NCBI RefSeq assembly: GCF_021412565.1
Contig: NZ_JAKCLJ010000001.1
Location: 62,001 to 126,000, forward strand
Direction of reading: 5' to 3'
DNA length: 64,000 nt
Origin: Shewanella sp. AS1
GTDB lineage: Bacteria; Pseudomonadota; Gammaproteobacteria; Enterobacterales; Shewanellaceae
Below the pieces are notes generated by a model. The model was not told where the DNA came from, made no database searches, and saw only the letters and a program-made list of their open reading frames with translations. The position numbers were made by a program, and so were the translations under genes. This document shows, piece after piece, positions 15,947 through 23,791 of the stretch; within the stretch, counting starts at the first letter, position 1; the number at the start of each line of letters is the position of its first letter.

Positions 15947-17667
15947 CGACTCAGCTGCGGGGTGCGCGGCGGAACCATGCGTCTATTACCCGTTGCCTCG
16001 AAGGCACTGGCAAATTTCAGCAGGTGATTGTCGTCATAGGCGCGGCCAGCGAAGGTCAGCCCTACCGGCATGCCGATATCGGCCATCACGCCCATAGGAA
16101 CCGTTACCGTTGGCACACCTAAGTGGCGAATCGCCAGGTTACCGTTGGCGACCCAAACACCGTTGCTCCAGGCGATATCGGCAGAGGCCGGATTCACATG
16201 GGCATCGGCCGGCCCCACATCCGCCACAGTCGGGAAGAGCACGGCGTCGAGTTTAAGCTCATCCATCCAGTCTTCCAGATCCAGCTTGCGGGTCTTTTCT
16301 AAACCGCGCAGGCCATCGGGGATGCTGTCGATTTCGTCATAGGCTTTCAGGCCGCGTTTGGCCATATTGACATACTCTTCCATGCCCGCCGCCAGATCGC
16401 CCTCACGATTAGGCAGGGTGCCGAGATCGTGGGGGAAGATATGATAGCCGTTCACATCTTCCAATTTATTAAGCTTAGGGTCGTTGTTGGCGCGCAAAAA
16501 CTCATCGAACGCCCAGCCAGACAGCTCCCACAGCTCATCTTCGAGAAACTCTGGCGTGACTATGCCTCGGTTGAACACTGTCGGCGCGCCAGGGCGGTCG
16601 CCTTCACAGTTAGATACCAGCGGGAAGTCCACTTCAATCACTTCTGCGCCAGCCGCTTCCAATGCTTCACGAGCTGTTTGCCAGAGATCGATCACTGACT
16701 CTCGGGTATGGATACGCTGCCCCGTCGGTCCGCCAATTCCTGGGTTCTCGCTGGTGCCCGCCAGTTCATCCTTATTGATGTACATGCGCGGCACGCCGAA
16801 ACGCTTACCCTTGAGGCTGTCAGCTTGGGCTGCTAGCTCAAGATAAGACTCTGGGCGCACCTCGGAGGCTTTGGGGATACTCACCCAAGGTTGTAAGCGC
16901 CATAGATCGCCGCGGGTCACTGGGTCATCGGCCACGATCACATCCAGCACTTCGAGCAGATCGGTCATGGTGCGGGTATAGGGCACGACTACATCCATGG
17001 TTGGGGTCAGTGGCCAGTTGCCACGCACCGAGATCACCCCACGTGATGGCGTATAGGCGCACAGACCATTGTTGGATGCGGGCCCGCGGCCGCTCGACCA
17101 GGTCTCTTCGGCTAGGCCGAATGCCGAGTAGCTGGCGGCCGTGCCTGTGCCCGCGCCGTTGGATGAGCCGGACGCGAAAGGCGCGGTCAGGTAGTCGGCG
17201 TTGTAGGGGCTCTCGGCGCGGCCATAATGACCACGCTGCATGCCGCCATTGGCCATGGGGGGCATATTGGTCTTGCCTAAACAGATGGCACCGCCAGCGC
17301 GCAAACGCTCGACGGCGAAGGCATCATACTGGGCGACTAAGTCTTTAAAGGCCGGACTGCCGGAGGCCGCCGTCAATCCCTTCACCAGATAGCTGTCCTT
17401 GGCGGTATAGGGAATACCGTCCAGTGGGCTTAAGGTTTTACCGGCCGCGCGGCGCGCATCAGACGCCTTGGCTTCCTCTATTGCATCGGGATTAGGCACC
17501 ACAAGCGCATTAAGCTTGGTTTGTGTCGCTGGGCCATCATAGGCTTCAATCCGCGCCAGATACGACTGCACCAGTTCGACTGCAGTGGTGCGACCCGATT
17601 CGAGGGCGGCGCGCAGCTCGGCAATAGACACTTCGGTCACTTCAAACGCTTTAGTCACTTCAATCAT
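15934..17667 (-). CDS. Amidase-signature family hydrolase, next to aguA
   Basis: The 577-residue protein is an amidase-signature enzyme. The catalytic Lys lies in YTAKDSYLVKG (~88), the cis-Ser region in ASGSSNGAG (~166) and the nucleophile Ser in ETWSSGRGP (~193), where most relatives have DTGGSIR. Amidase-signature enzymes cleave carboxamides. Its start lies 13 bases after the aguA stop with AGGAG in between, so the two are one operon. A plausible role is hydrolysis of N-carbamoylputrescine or a related amide in agmatine breakdown, but this is inference from context. Its last codons are built from a heptamer repeat. Confidence 0.85.
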   Translation of the reverse strand: MIEVTKAFEVTEVSIAELRAALESGRTTAVELVQSYLARIEAYDGPATQTKLNALVVPNPDAIEEAKASDARRAAGKTLSPLDGIPYTAKDSYLVKGLTAASGSPAFKDLVAQYDAFAVERLRAGGAICLGKTNMPPMANGGMQRGHYGRAESPYNADYLTAPFASGSSNGAGTGTAASYSAFGLAEETWSSGRGPASNNGLCAYTPSRGVISVRGNWPLTPTMDVVVPYTRTMTDLLEVLDVIVADDPVTRGDLWRLQPWVSIPKASEVRPESYLELAAQADSLKGKRFGVPRMYINKDELAGTSENPGIGGPTGQRIHTRESVIDLWQTAREALEAAGAEVIEVDFPLVSNCEGDRPGAPTVFNRGIVTPEFLEDELWELSGWAFDEFLRANNDPKLNKLEDVNGYHIFPHDLGTLPNREGDLAAGMEEYVNMAKRGLKAYDEIDSIPDGLRGLEKTRKLDLEDWMDELKLDAVLFPTVADVGPADAHVNPASADIAWSNGVWVANGNLAIRHLGVPTVTVPMGVMADIGMPVGLTFAGRAYDDNHLLKFASAFEATGNRRMVPPRTPQLSRLKP

Positions 17668-17680
17668 GAGTCGCTCCTGG

Positions 17681-18793
17681 TTACTTGCCTGCGGGGATCT
17701 GCTGGGTAATGCAGTGGATATTGCCGCCGCCCAATAAAATCTCCCGCGCAGGCACGCCGACTATCTCATAGTCCGGGAAGATGGCTTGTAACTTGTCTGC
17801 GGCAATCTCGTCGGTCGCCGGATCCAGCAGTGGGAATACGATGCGATTGTTAGTGATTAAAAAGTTCACATAGGAGCCGGCCAGACGCTCACCTGCGCTG
17901 CGTGGCACACCTGTGCCTTCGCTAACGCCTTTGGACTCCTCTTCGCTGCAATAGAGCGGCCCAGGTTGTGGCATCAGGTGTACCTTTAACTTACGCCCCT
18001 TGGCATCGACGCTGTTTTCTAAAATCTCTAAGGCGGCTTTTGAGCGAGCATACTGAGGATCGGACTCATCATCTGTCCAGTGCAAAATCACTTCACCTGG
18101 GCGGGCAAAGCAGCACATATTGTCAATGTGGCCGTCGGTCTCATCCATGAATACGCCATCGGTCAACCAGATAAACTGCTCGACATTGAGATACTCTTTT
18201 AGCAGGGCTTCAATCTGCTCTTTGCTTAAATCTGGGTTACGATTGCTGTTGAGCAGGCACTCGCTGGTGGTCATGCAGGTGCCTTCACCGTCCACATGGA
18301 TTGAGCCGCCCTCTAGAATCAACGGCGCCTTGTAACGGGCAAAACCGTGCTGCTTGAGCATCTTAGCCGCTACTTGTTCATCTTTATCCCAAGGGAAATA
18401 CAAGCCGCCGTTGTGGCCGCCCCAGGCATTAAAGCCCCAATCGACGCCGCGACATTCGCCTTCGCTATTGGTGACTATAGTCGGGCCTGTGTCGCGCGCC
18501 CAACAATCGTCGCTGTCGATCTCTACTAAGGTGACGTGGGAGGGCATTACCGCTTTGGCCTGATCTAAGAATGCTTTAGGCACGCCCATATACACAGGTG
18601 TCACCGCGCCAATGGCATCGGCCACCTTGGCAAATGTCGCCTGGGCATACTTGCCCGCTTCGCGCCAGTTGTCGGGGCGATAGGGCCAGATCATCCACAC
18701 CGCTTGCTGCGCCGCCCATTCACCGGGCATGTGAAAACCATCTTGGGATGGCTTGGTCGATAAATCTGTGGCATTCACATTCGCGTTGGTCAT
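17681..18793 (-). CDS. aguA: Agmatine deiminase
   Basis: The 370-residue protein converts agmatine to N-carbamoylputrescine and ammonia. Family features are [21 protein letters not shown] near the N terminus, [12 protein letters not shown], the His region DETDGHIDN and the catalytic Cys in [11 protein letters not shown] at the C terminus. I chose ATG at 18793, with GGAG nine bases upstream, because longer starts exceed the usual ~365 residues. It is followed by an amidase-signature gene instead of the usual nitrilase-family aguB. Confidence 0.95.
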   Translation of the reverse strand: MTNANVNATDLSTKPSQDGFHMPGEWAAQQAVWMIWPYRPDNWREAGKYAQATFAKVADAIGAVTPVYMGVPKAFLDQAKAVMPSHVTLVEIDSDDCWARDTGPTIVTNSEGECRGVDWGFNAWGGHNGGLYFPWDKDEQVAAKMLKQHGFARYKAPLILEGGSIHVDGEGTCMTTSECLLNSNRNPDLSKEQIEALLKEYLNVEQFIWLTDGVFMDETDGHIDNMCCFARPGEVILHWTDDESDPQYARSKAALEILENSVDAKGRKLKVHLMPQPGPLYCSEEESKGVSEGTGVPRSAGERLAGSYVNFLITNNRIVFPLLDPATDEIAADKLQAIFPDYEIVGVPAREILLGGGNIHCITQQIPAGK

Positions 18794-19087
18794 TAATTTT
18801 GTCTCCAGTAATGCCGAAAAACGATAAAGGGGCGCCTTAACATTGGACGATAGAATAGGAATATACCGAACATCAATCAAATGAATTTAGAGGCTGACTA
18901 GCCTGGCGGCAGTATATCTTATCATTTGAGCCTGCTTGAACAGAATAGTGCTAAATCAGGGAAAGGTCAGAATGGACGAGAATTAGTCGGAGATGGGTTT
19001 ATGAGGCCGAGGTGCGGATGATATTTGAGTATGGTTTCGACTTTGAGAATGGCTGACAGCCGGTGGTACGTTCGAATTGGTATTCAT

Positions 19088-19186
19088 CTCCTCATGTGCA
19101 GGTACTGCTTCGACGCGCCGCGAGTACATCCATGTAGGCTCTGCGACAGCATCCATGCTGTCGAAGGTCTCAGCCGCACCTACACT
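19088..19186 (-). repeat. ~100 bp structured dispersed repeat, copy A
   Basis: On the minus strand it starts GTGTAGGTGCGGCTGAG and ends CGAAGCAGTACCTGCACA. Internally it has two hairpins with GGAT in the loop: CGACAGCAT/ATGCTGTCG and TACAT/ATGTA. Copy B at 20296-20390 shares the ends and the layout but has different stem sequences. The region 18794-19259 around it has no gene I can support. Confidence 0.8.
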
Positions 19187-19259
19187 GTGGAATTATTTTT
19201 AACTGCGTAGGCAAGGATACATCTTGCAGCAAATTGAGATACAGATTTGAAATGGTTAT

Positions 19260-20162
19260 TCATACTTTATTTGGTGGGTATGTGGTTGTTTCAAATAAAT
19301 GAAATGGAATAGTGAAAGCTTGCTTTTGGCAGATGTAATCAATGGTTCGTTTTATTCTTTTGAAGTTCATGATAATGCGTGTTTCACCCTCCTTTAGCTC
19401 ATAATACTTTGATTCTGGAAACACATTAACTAGTTGGTCTAGCTTAGAGTAACTGTCAGCTATAATGCCCCGATATTCTTCTCTGTTATGTTCGTGGATT
19501 TTACCTATTGAGTACACGAATTCATCAATAACTTTATGTAAATCTACCCCTTTTTCTTGATAACAGTTTTTTTCAACGGCATTGAGCAGTCGATCGAGCG
19601 TAGCCTTCGATTGGCCACGAGCTCTAATAAATGTTGTGAACTTATTTTTGTCTAGGCAAGAGTAAAAAAGAAGTGTTTTTTCATGAAAGCCAAATGTAAA
19701 TGAATCTATGAGCAATGAGTGGTGTTGAGCATAGTTGCGTAAAGATTCACCGATGGCATAGGCATCGCTTTCGTTAAAAAGCCTCTCTCGTATTAACTTA
19801 ACTGACCGGTTATTCTGCTTATTTCCTGTAAGTTTAGATATAAACGACCGTTCTTCCTTGTAGCTTTTATCTAGATAAAATTTTGCAAAATTAAGAGTGG
19901 AGCAGAGTAGGCGATTAGCTTTTAGTTTGTAGTCATAGCTTTGATTTTCCAGTAAGCCGTTCATGCTCGAAAATTTGATAAGAGACTCATAAAGAAAAGT
20001 CTTGTACTCTAGATGTGATTGAACTATTTGGTCGTATAATTCTTCGAATTTGGAAATTTGGATAAGGTTAGTCAAACATTTTTTGTAGTCATTAAACTCT
20101 TCTCTATTAAGCTTGTGTACTTTATAGATAGGTGTGCGACTGACAAAGCTATAATCCGTCAT
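19260..20162 (-). CDS. Orphan AT-rich gene, HEPN-like protein (tentative)
   Basis: The 300-residue protein is AT-rich and rich in Lys, Tyr and Asn, unlike its neighbours, which suggests acquisition. I do not recognise the family with certainty. A single RNYAQH sequence (residues ~150-155), within a predicted helix ESLRNYAQHHSLLIDSF, fits the Rx4-6H motif of HEPN ribonuclease or HEPN-like domains found in toxins and phage defence. It has no signal peptide or membrane segment. I chose ATG at 20162 because GAGGA is just upstream; the longer TTG start has none. Two copies of a structured repeat flank it in opposite orientation. Confidence 0.6.
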   Translation of the reverse strand: MTDYSFVSRTPIYKVHKLNREEFNDYKKCLTNLIQISKFEELYDQIVQSHLEYKTFLYESLIKFSSMNGLLENQSYDYKLKANRLLCSTLNFAKFYLDKSYKEERSFISKLTGNKQNNRSVKLIRERLFNESDAYAIGESLRNYAQHHSLLIDSFTFGFHEKTLLFYSCLDKNKFTTFIRARGQSKATLDRLLNAVEKNCYQEKGVDLHKVIDEFVYSIGKIHEHNREEYRGIIADSYSKLDQLVNVFPESKYYELKEGETRIIMNFKRIKRTIDYICQKQAFTIPFHLFETTTYPPNKV

Positions 20163-20295
20163 AACATCCTCAGTAAAAGCAATCGTAGTCAATACATTCT
20201 CAGAATACTCTGTAGCATTAATAGAATTTGGTCAATTTGATAATTCCAAAAAGCGACTACAAATACGGCTAAATCGAAGAGGTGATAATACCCGA

Positions 20296-20390
20296 GTGTA
20301 GATGCTGCTGAGGGTATCGAAAACAGGGATTTTTTCGTTAAGCGGCCATGGATGGCGTAAAGCGCCCCGAAGCAGCGCCTACACAGAAGG
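20296..20390 (+). repeat. ~100 bp structured dispersed repeat, copy B
   Basis: It starts GTGTAGATGCTGCTGAG and ends CGAAGCAGCGCCTACACA, like copy A but on the opposite strand. The two internal stems are CGAAAA/TTTTCG and GCCAT/ATGGC, each with GGAT at the loop. Stems differ from copy A yet remain paired, so the structure is conserved. The ends GTGTAGATGC and GCGCCTACAC are themselves inverted repeats. Confidence 0.8.
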
Positions 20391-20522
20391 TCGTTCATAC
20401 ATGTATCTGCGATCACGACATTGGTATATCCCTATACTGCACCCACCGCAGGTGATTCAAAACTCGATAAAACTGAGTTTCCAGTTGAACAAATCGCACG
20501 ATTTAATCAAATTGACCATTTT

Positions 20523-20559
20523 GTGCGATACACATACACTTACTGAATATTGTATGCAC
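20523..20559 (+). promoter_or_regulatory. Candidate operator of the toxin-antitoxin locus
   Basis: GTGCGATAC (20523-20531) and GTATGCAC (20552-20559) form an imperfect inverted repeat 26 bases before the antitoxin start. ATCGCAC, a little further upstream, also pairs with GTGCGAT. Phd/YefM antitoxins autorepress through such palindromes, so this is a likely but unproven operator. Confidence 0.4.
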
Positions 20560-20584
20560 TAAACACTCTGTTGGGGACTTGAAC

Positions 20585-20827
20585 ATGCAAACATTAACGG
20601 CCAATGATGCGAAGCGAAACTTTGGTGAGTTGCTGCTAAGCGCCCAGCGGGAACCGGTGAAAATTAGCAAAAACAGCAAAGATGCTGTGGTGGTGATGTC
20701 TATTAGAGACTTTGAAGCACTTGAGGCGATGAAGGCCGAATACCTTAAGCATTGCTTCGATTCGGCTAAGGACAACCTGAAAAAAGGTGCAGTGGTTGAC
20801 GGGGAAAGTTTTCTGAAGTCGCTTTAG
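20585..20827 (+). CDS. Phd/YefM-type antitoxin
   Basis: The 80-residue protein starts MQTLTANDAKRNFGELLLSA, the Phd/YefM DNA-binding fold, followed by REPVKISKNSKDAVVVMS and a C-terminal helix that would wrap the toxin. GGGGA lies eight bases before ATG at 20585. It neutralises the downstream ParE-type toxin and represses its own promoter in characterised relatives. Forty bases separate it from the toxin gene, which is frameshifted, so the antitoxin may now be an orphan. Confidence 0.88.
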   Translation: MQTLTANDAKRNFGELLLSAQREPVKISKNSKDAVVVMSIRDFEALEAMKAEYLKHCFDSAKDNLKKGAVVDGESFLKSL

Positions 20828-20867
20828 CGGGGCTTTGTGCTGATCGGCACGTCTCATGGAATAGCTC

Positions 20868-21189
20868 ATGGAAAAGAGAAGCTATAAGCTCAGTCAGTTA
20901 GCGCAGGAGCACTTAACTAAAGTCAAAACTTACACAGTGGAAAACTTTTCCCAGTTGCAGTGGGACAAGTATAGAGTCACTCTGACGTCAGGTTTGCAGA
21001 TGTTGGCCGAGAACCCTGATTTAGCAAGAAGCTGCAGTGACATAGTCCCAAATGGTTTTTACTTCCCTATAGGTAAACACATGAGGTAAACACATGGTTT
21101 ACTTCACCAAGGAACAAGACTTCATTTTAGTTGTAGCCGTATTAGGCCAATCAAAGTCACAACAAAACCACATTAAATCAATAGTTTAA
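20868..21189 (+). pseudogene. ParE-family toxin broken by a 13 bp tandem duplication
   Basis: The frame from 20868 encodes a ParE-like protein (YKLSQLAQEHLTKVKTYTVEN, DIVPNGFYFPIGKH) but stops at 21087-21089. The missing end, VYFTKEQDFILVVAVLGQ..., is intact in another frame up to 21189. The cause is an exact direct duplication of AGGTAAACACATG (21071-21083 and 21084-21096). Removing one copy restores a continuous 102-residue protein of normal ParE length with PIGKHMVYFTKEQ across the junction. ParE toxins inhibit DNA gyrase in studied cases. The truncated 73-residue product lacks the last strands and is probably inactive. Confidence 0.9.
21071..21096. repeat. 13 bp direct duplication inside the toxin gene
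   Basis: AGGTAAACACATG is present twice with no spacer. It shifts the reading frame by one and introduces TAA at 21087. Confidence 0.97.
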
Positions 21190-21199
21190 ATAGTGGATC

Positions 21200-21418
21200 T
21201 TAGTTTCCTTTATTAGTCGTCTGCTCTTTTTTCGGGAAGTTGAGATCGACCTTTTCGTCTTCATCAGACTTCACACCAACGGCAATATAGCCCACATCTT
21301 CCTCCTGACCTGTCTCGGGGGAAATTCGGGTTTCTGTACCGTTCTCATGATATGGCTGCATACCGCTACAGGCTTGTAGCAATAGCAGTGCTGACAAGAT
21401 AGACAAATAATTTTTCAT
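21200..21418 (-). CDS. Small lipoprotein of unknown function
   Basis: The 72-residue protein has a lipoprotein signal ending LLLQAC (Cys 17), so it is probably an outer-membrane-anchored lipoprotein. The mature part is only 56 residues, acidic and Lys-rich, ending in KKEQTTNKGN, with no domain I recognise. It is convergent with the toxin-antitoxin locus and ends ten bases past the toxin remnant. The upstream region to 21991 carries a MITE-like element. Confidence 0.7.
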   Translation of the reverse strand: MKNYLSILSALLLLQACSGMQPYHENGTETRISPETGQEEDVGYIAVGVKSDEDEKVDLNFPKKEQTTNKGN

Positions 21419-21694
21419 ACAACCCTATCCTTAGTTTATTGCGTTAATTGTTTGGGGGAAGATCAGTCACCTGCTCAACAAAGTAGCAGAAAGGGGGAAC
21501 TGACATCAAGCTGAATCAATAGCGTTAAAAAGCATGACTTTGTTGCTCTTGGTTCTGGCACGACCAAGATAAAACCAAGCTCACCGTTTTTTGATCTAGC
21601 TCAATTTTGTGAGGTCGATAGCAATTAGCTGGCTCTTGATTTATTAGAGGTTTATTCCTGAATAAGAGCCTGCGATACTCAGCTTATCAATCGC

Positions 21695-21961
21695 TAGGGT
21701 CTGTTGACCTTTGCTGATGATTTTTGCAGCGAATTGTTGGGGTTTTATACAAGGCAGAGCCTTTGCGGTGTAGTTGTTCTACATAAAAAGGCGATAACGC
21801 GGTAGAAAGCCCCAACAAACGCTGCCCGAAGGGTTCGGCTAAAAGCGTTTTATGCTTCGTTAAGTGGTACTGACTTAGGCGACTAAGCTACATACAACTT
21901 GCCTCGCCTAAAACGCTTTTATCTCGAACAAAATTTAACCTTCAAAGGTCAACAGACCCTA
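21695..21961. mobile_element. MITE-like element, 267 bp, TA-flanked terminal inverted repeats
   Basis: Perfect 19 bp terminal inverted repeats, TAGGGTCTGTTGACCTTTG at the left and its complement at the right, bound the element. If TA is the duplicated target, the element proper begins GGGTCTG, which fits IS630/mariner-type insertion. Inside are further inverted repeats: GCAGCGAATTGTTGGGG against CCCCAACAAACGCTGC, and AAAAGCGTTTTA against TAAAACGCTTTT. No open frame could be a transposase. The right end is 30 bases from the cydD start codon. The rest of 21419-21991 shows nothing else I can name. Confidence 0.85.
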
Positions 21962-21991
21962 ATATTCTCGCCTTAAATCGCTCGGAGTTTC

Positions 21992-23791
21992 ATGGATAAA
22001 AACCTCGAAAAAGTCCTGGAAAAAAATTTAGCTCGATGGCTTAAACAGCAAAAGTCGGCCTGTGGCGTTTATCTCAATTTAACTGTGTTACTGGGTGTGT
22101 TAACCGCTCTGGCGCTGGTGCTGCAGGCCTATCTGCTCTCGACCCTGCTGCAGGGGATGATTATCGAGTCGCGTCCCAAGGCGGAATTTATCACTCATTT
22201 TTATCTGCTCGGCGGCCTTATCCTGCTGCGCGCCGTGCTTGTGTATGCCCGCGAACGGGTGAGCTTTCGCGCCGGGCGTTTGCTGCGCGGCGCTATTCGA
22301 AAATCTGTCTTAGATAAACTCACCGAGCTGGGGCCTGTGTTTATCAAAGGCAAGCCAGCGGGCAGCTGGGCCAGTATCGTGCTGGAGCAGGTGGAAGACC
22401 TGCAGGATTTCTATGCCAAATACCTGCCGCAGATGCTGCTGGCGGGCTTTATCCCATTGACTATCTTGACCGTGGTGTTTCCTATCAACTGGGCGGCAGG
22501 GCTTATTCTGCTGACCACGGCGCCGCTCATTCCACTCTTTATGATCTTAGTTGGCATGGGCGCGGCCGATGCTAATCGCAAGAATTTCAGTGCACTGGCC
22601 AGACTGAGCGGCCACTTTATGGATCGCTTAAAAGGGATGCAGACCATCAAGCTTTTTTATCGCGGTGACAGCGAGATTAAGGCGATTGAAACCGCATCGG
22701 AGGAGTTTCGCAGTCGCACTATGGCAGTGCTTCGCATGGCGTTTTTAAGCTCGGCTGTGCTTGAGTTTTTTGCCGCCGTTTCCATTGCCGTGCTGGCGGT
22801 CTATTTCGGCTTTAGCTATTTAGGCCATCTGGATTTCGGCCATTATGGTGCCGGGCTGACCTTGTTTACCGGCCTGTTTGTGCTGATCTTGGCGCCTGAG
22901 TTTTATCAGCCGCTTCGGGATCTCGGTACTCATTATCACGCCAAGGCACAGGCCATAGGTGCGGCCGAGGCCTTGATGACGCTGCTTGAGCACGATCTTG
23001 AGGCTGATAGCGATAAAGCCAAAGCGCAAGCGTTTAATAGCCAGCAGCCGCTCACGCTAACCTTGCAAGAGGTGAGTGTGTTGAATCCAGATGGCGAGGT
23101 GTTAGCCGGGCCGCTGTCATTGACCTTAAGCCCGGGCGAGCAGCTGGCCTTGGTGGGGCCAAGCGGCGCAGGCAAAACCAGTCTGCTTAATATGTTGCTG
23201 GGTTTTCTGCCTTATACCGGCTCGGTACAGATCAACGGTATTGAGCTTAGAGAGCTAGACAGAGTCGATTATCGCCGTCATCTTGCCTGGCTGGGGCAGG
23301 AGCCGCAGCTGTTTTATGGCACCATCTTCGACAATGTGGCCTTAAGCGATCCCACTATGAGCGAAGCCGAGGTTTATGGGCTGCTGGACAGGGCCAATAT
23401 CGGCGATTTTGTGCGCCAGCAGCCGCTGGGGCTTAACTATCCTATTGGCGAGCAGAGTGGCGGTTTGTCCGTTGGGCAGGCGCAAAGGCTCTGTCTGGCG
23501 CGCGCACTTGGGCAACAAGCTAAGCTGTTTCTGCTCGATGAGCCCACAGCCAGCCTAGACAGCATCAGCGAGCGGGCGGTGATGTCCGCGATTACTCAGG
23601 CAAGTGCGGGTATCACCAGCTTGATGGTGACCCACAGATTGGATGCCTTAACTGAGATGGACAAGATCTTGGTTTTAGATAAAGGCTTGCTGGTGCAGCA
23701 GGGCAGTTATCAGGAGTTGAGTCAGCAGCCAGGTTTGTTTAAGAAGATGTGTCATCAACTGCCCCACTCAATCGATGAGGTGAACCTATGA
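21992..23791 (+). CDS. cydD: ABC exporter subunit CydD
   Basis: A 599-residue half-transporter with a six-helix membrane domain and a C-terminal ATPase (Walker A GPSGAGKTS ~388, signature SGGLSVGQAQR ~490, Walker B LFLLDEPTAS). CydDC exports cysteine and glutathione to the periplasm and is needed for cytochrome bd assembly and periplasmic redox balance. The order cydD-cydC with a four-base overlap is typical. The start codon lies only 30 bases downstream of a MITE-like element, so its promoter must be within or across that element. Confidence 0.95.
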   Translation: MDKNLEKVLEKNLARWLKQQKSACGVYLNLTVLLGVLTALALVLQAYLLSTLLQGMIIESRPKAEFITHFYLLGGLILLRAVLVYARERVSFRAGRLLRGAIRKSVLDKLTELGPVFIKGKPAGSWASIVLEQVEDLQDFYAKYLPQMLLAGFIPLTILTVVFPINWAAGLILLTTAPLIPLFMILVGMGAADANRKNFSALARLSGHFMDRLKGMQTIKLFYRGDSEIKAIETASEEFRSRTMAVLRMAFLSSAVLEFFAAVSIAVLAVYFGFSYLGHLDFGHYGAGLTLFTGLFVLILAPEFYQPLRDLGTHYHAKAQAIGAAEALMTLLEHDLEADSDKAKAQAFNSQQPLTLTLQEVSVLNPDGEVLAGPLSLTLSPGEQLALVGPSGAGKTSLLNMLLGFLPYTGSVQINGIELRELDRVDYRRHLAWLGQEPQLFYGTIFDNVALSDPTMSEAEVYGLLDRANIGDFVRQQPLGLNYPIGEQSGGLSVGQAQRLCLARALGQQAKLFLLDEPTASLDSISERAVMSAITQASAGITSLMVTHRLDALTEMDKILVLDKGLLVQQGSYQELSQQPGLFKKMCHQLPHSIDEVNL

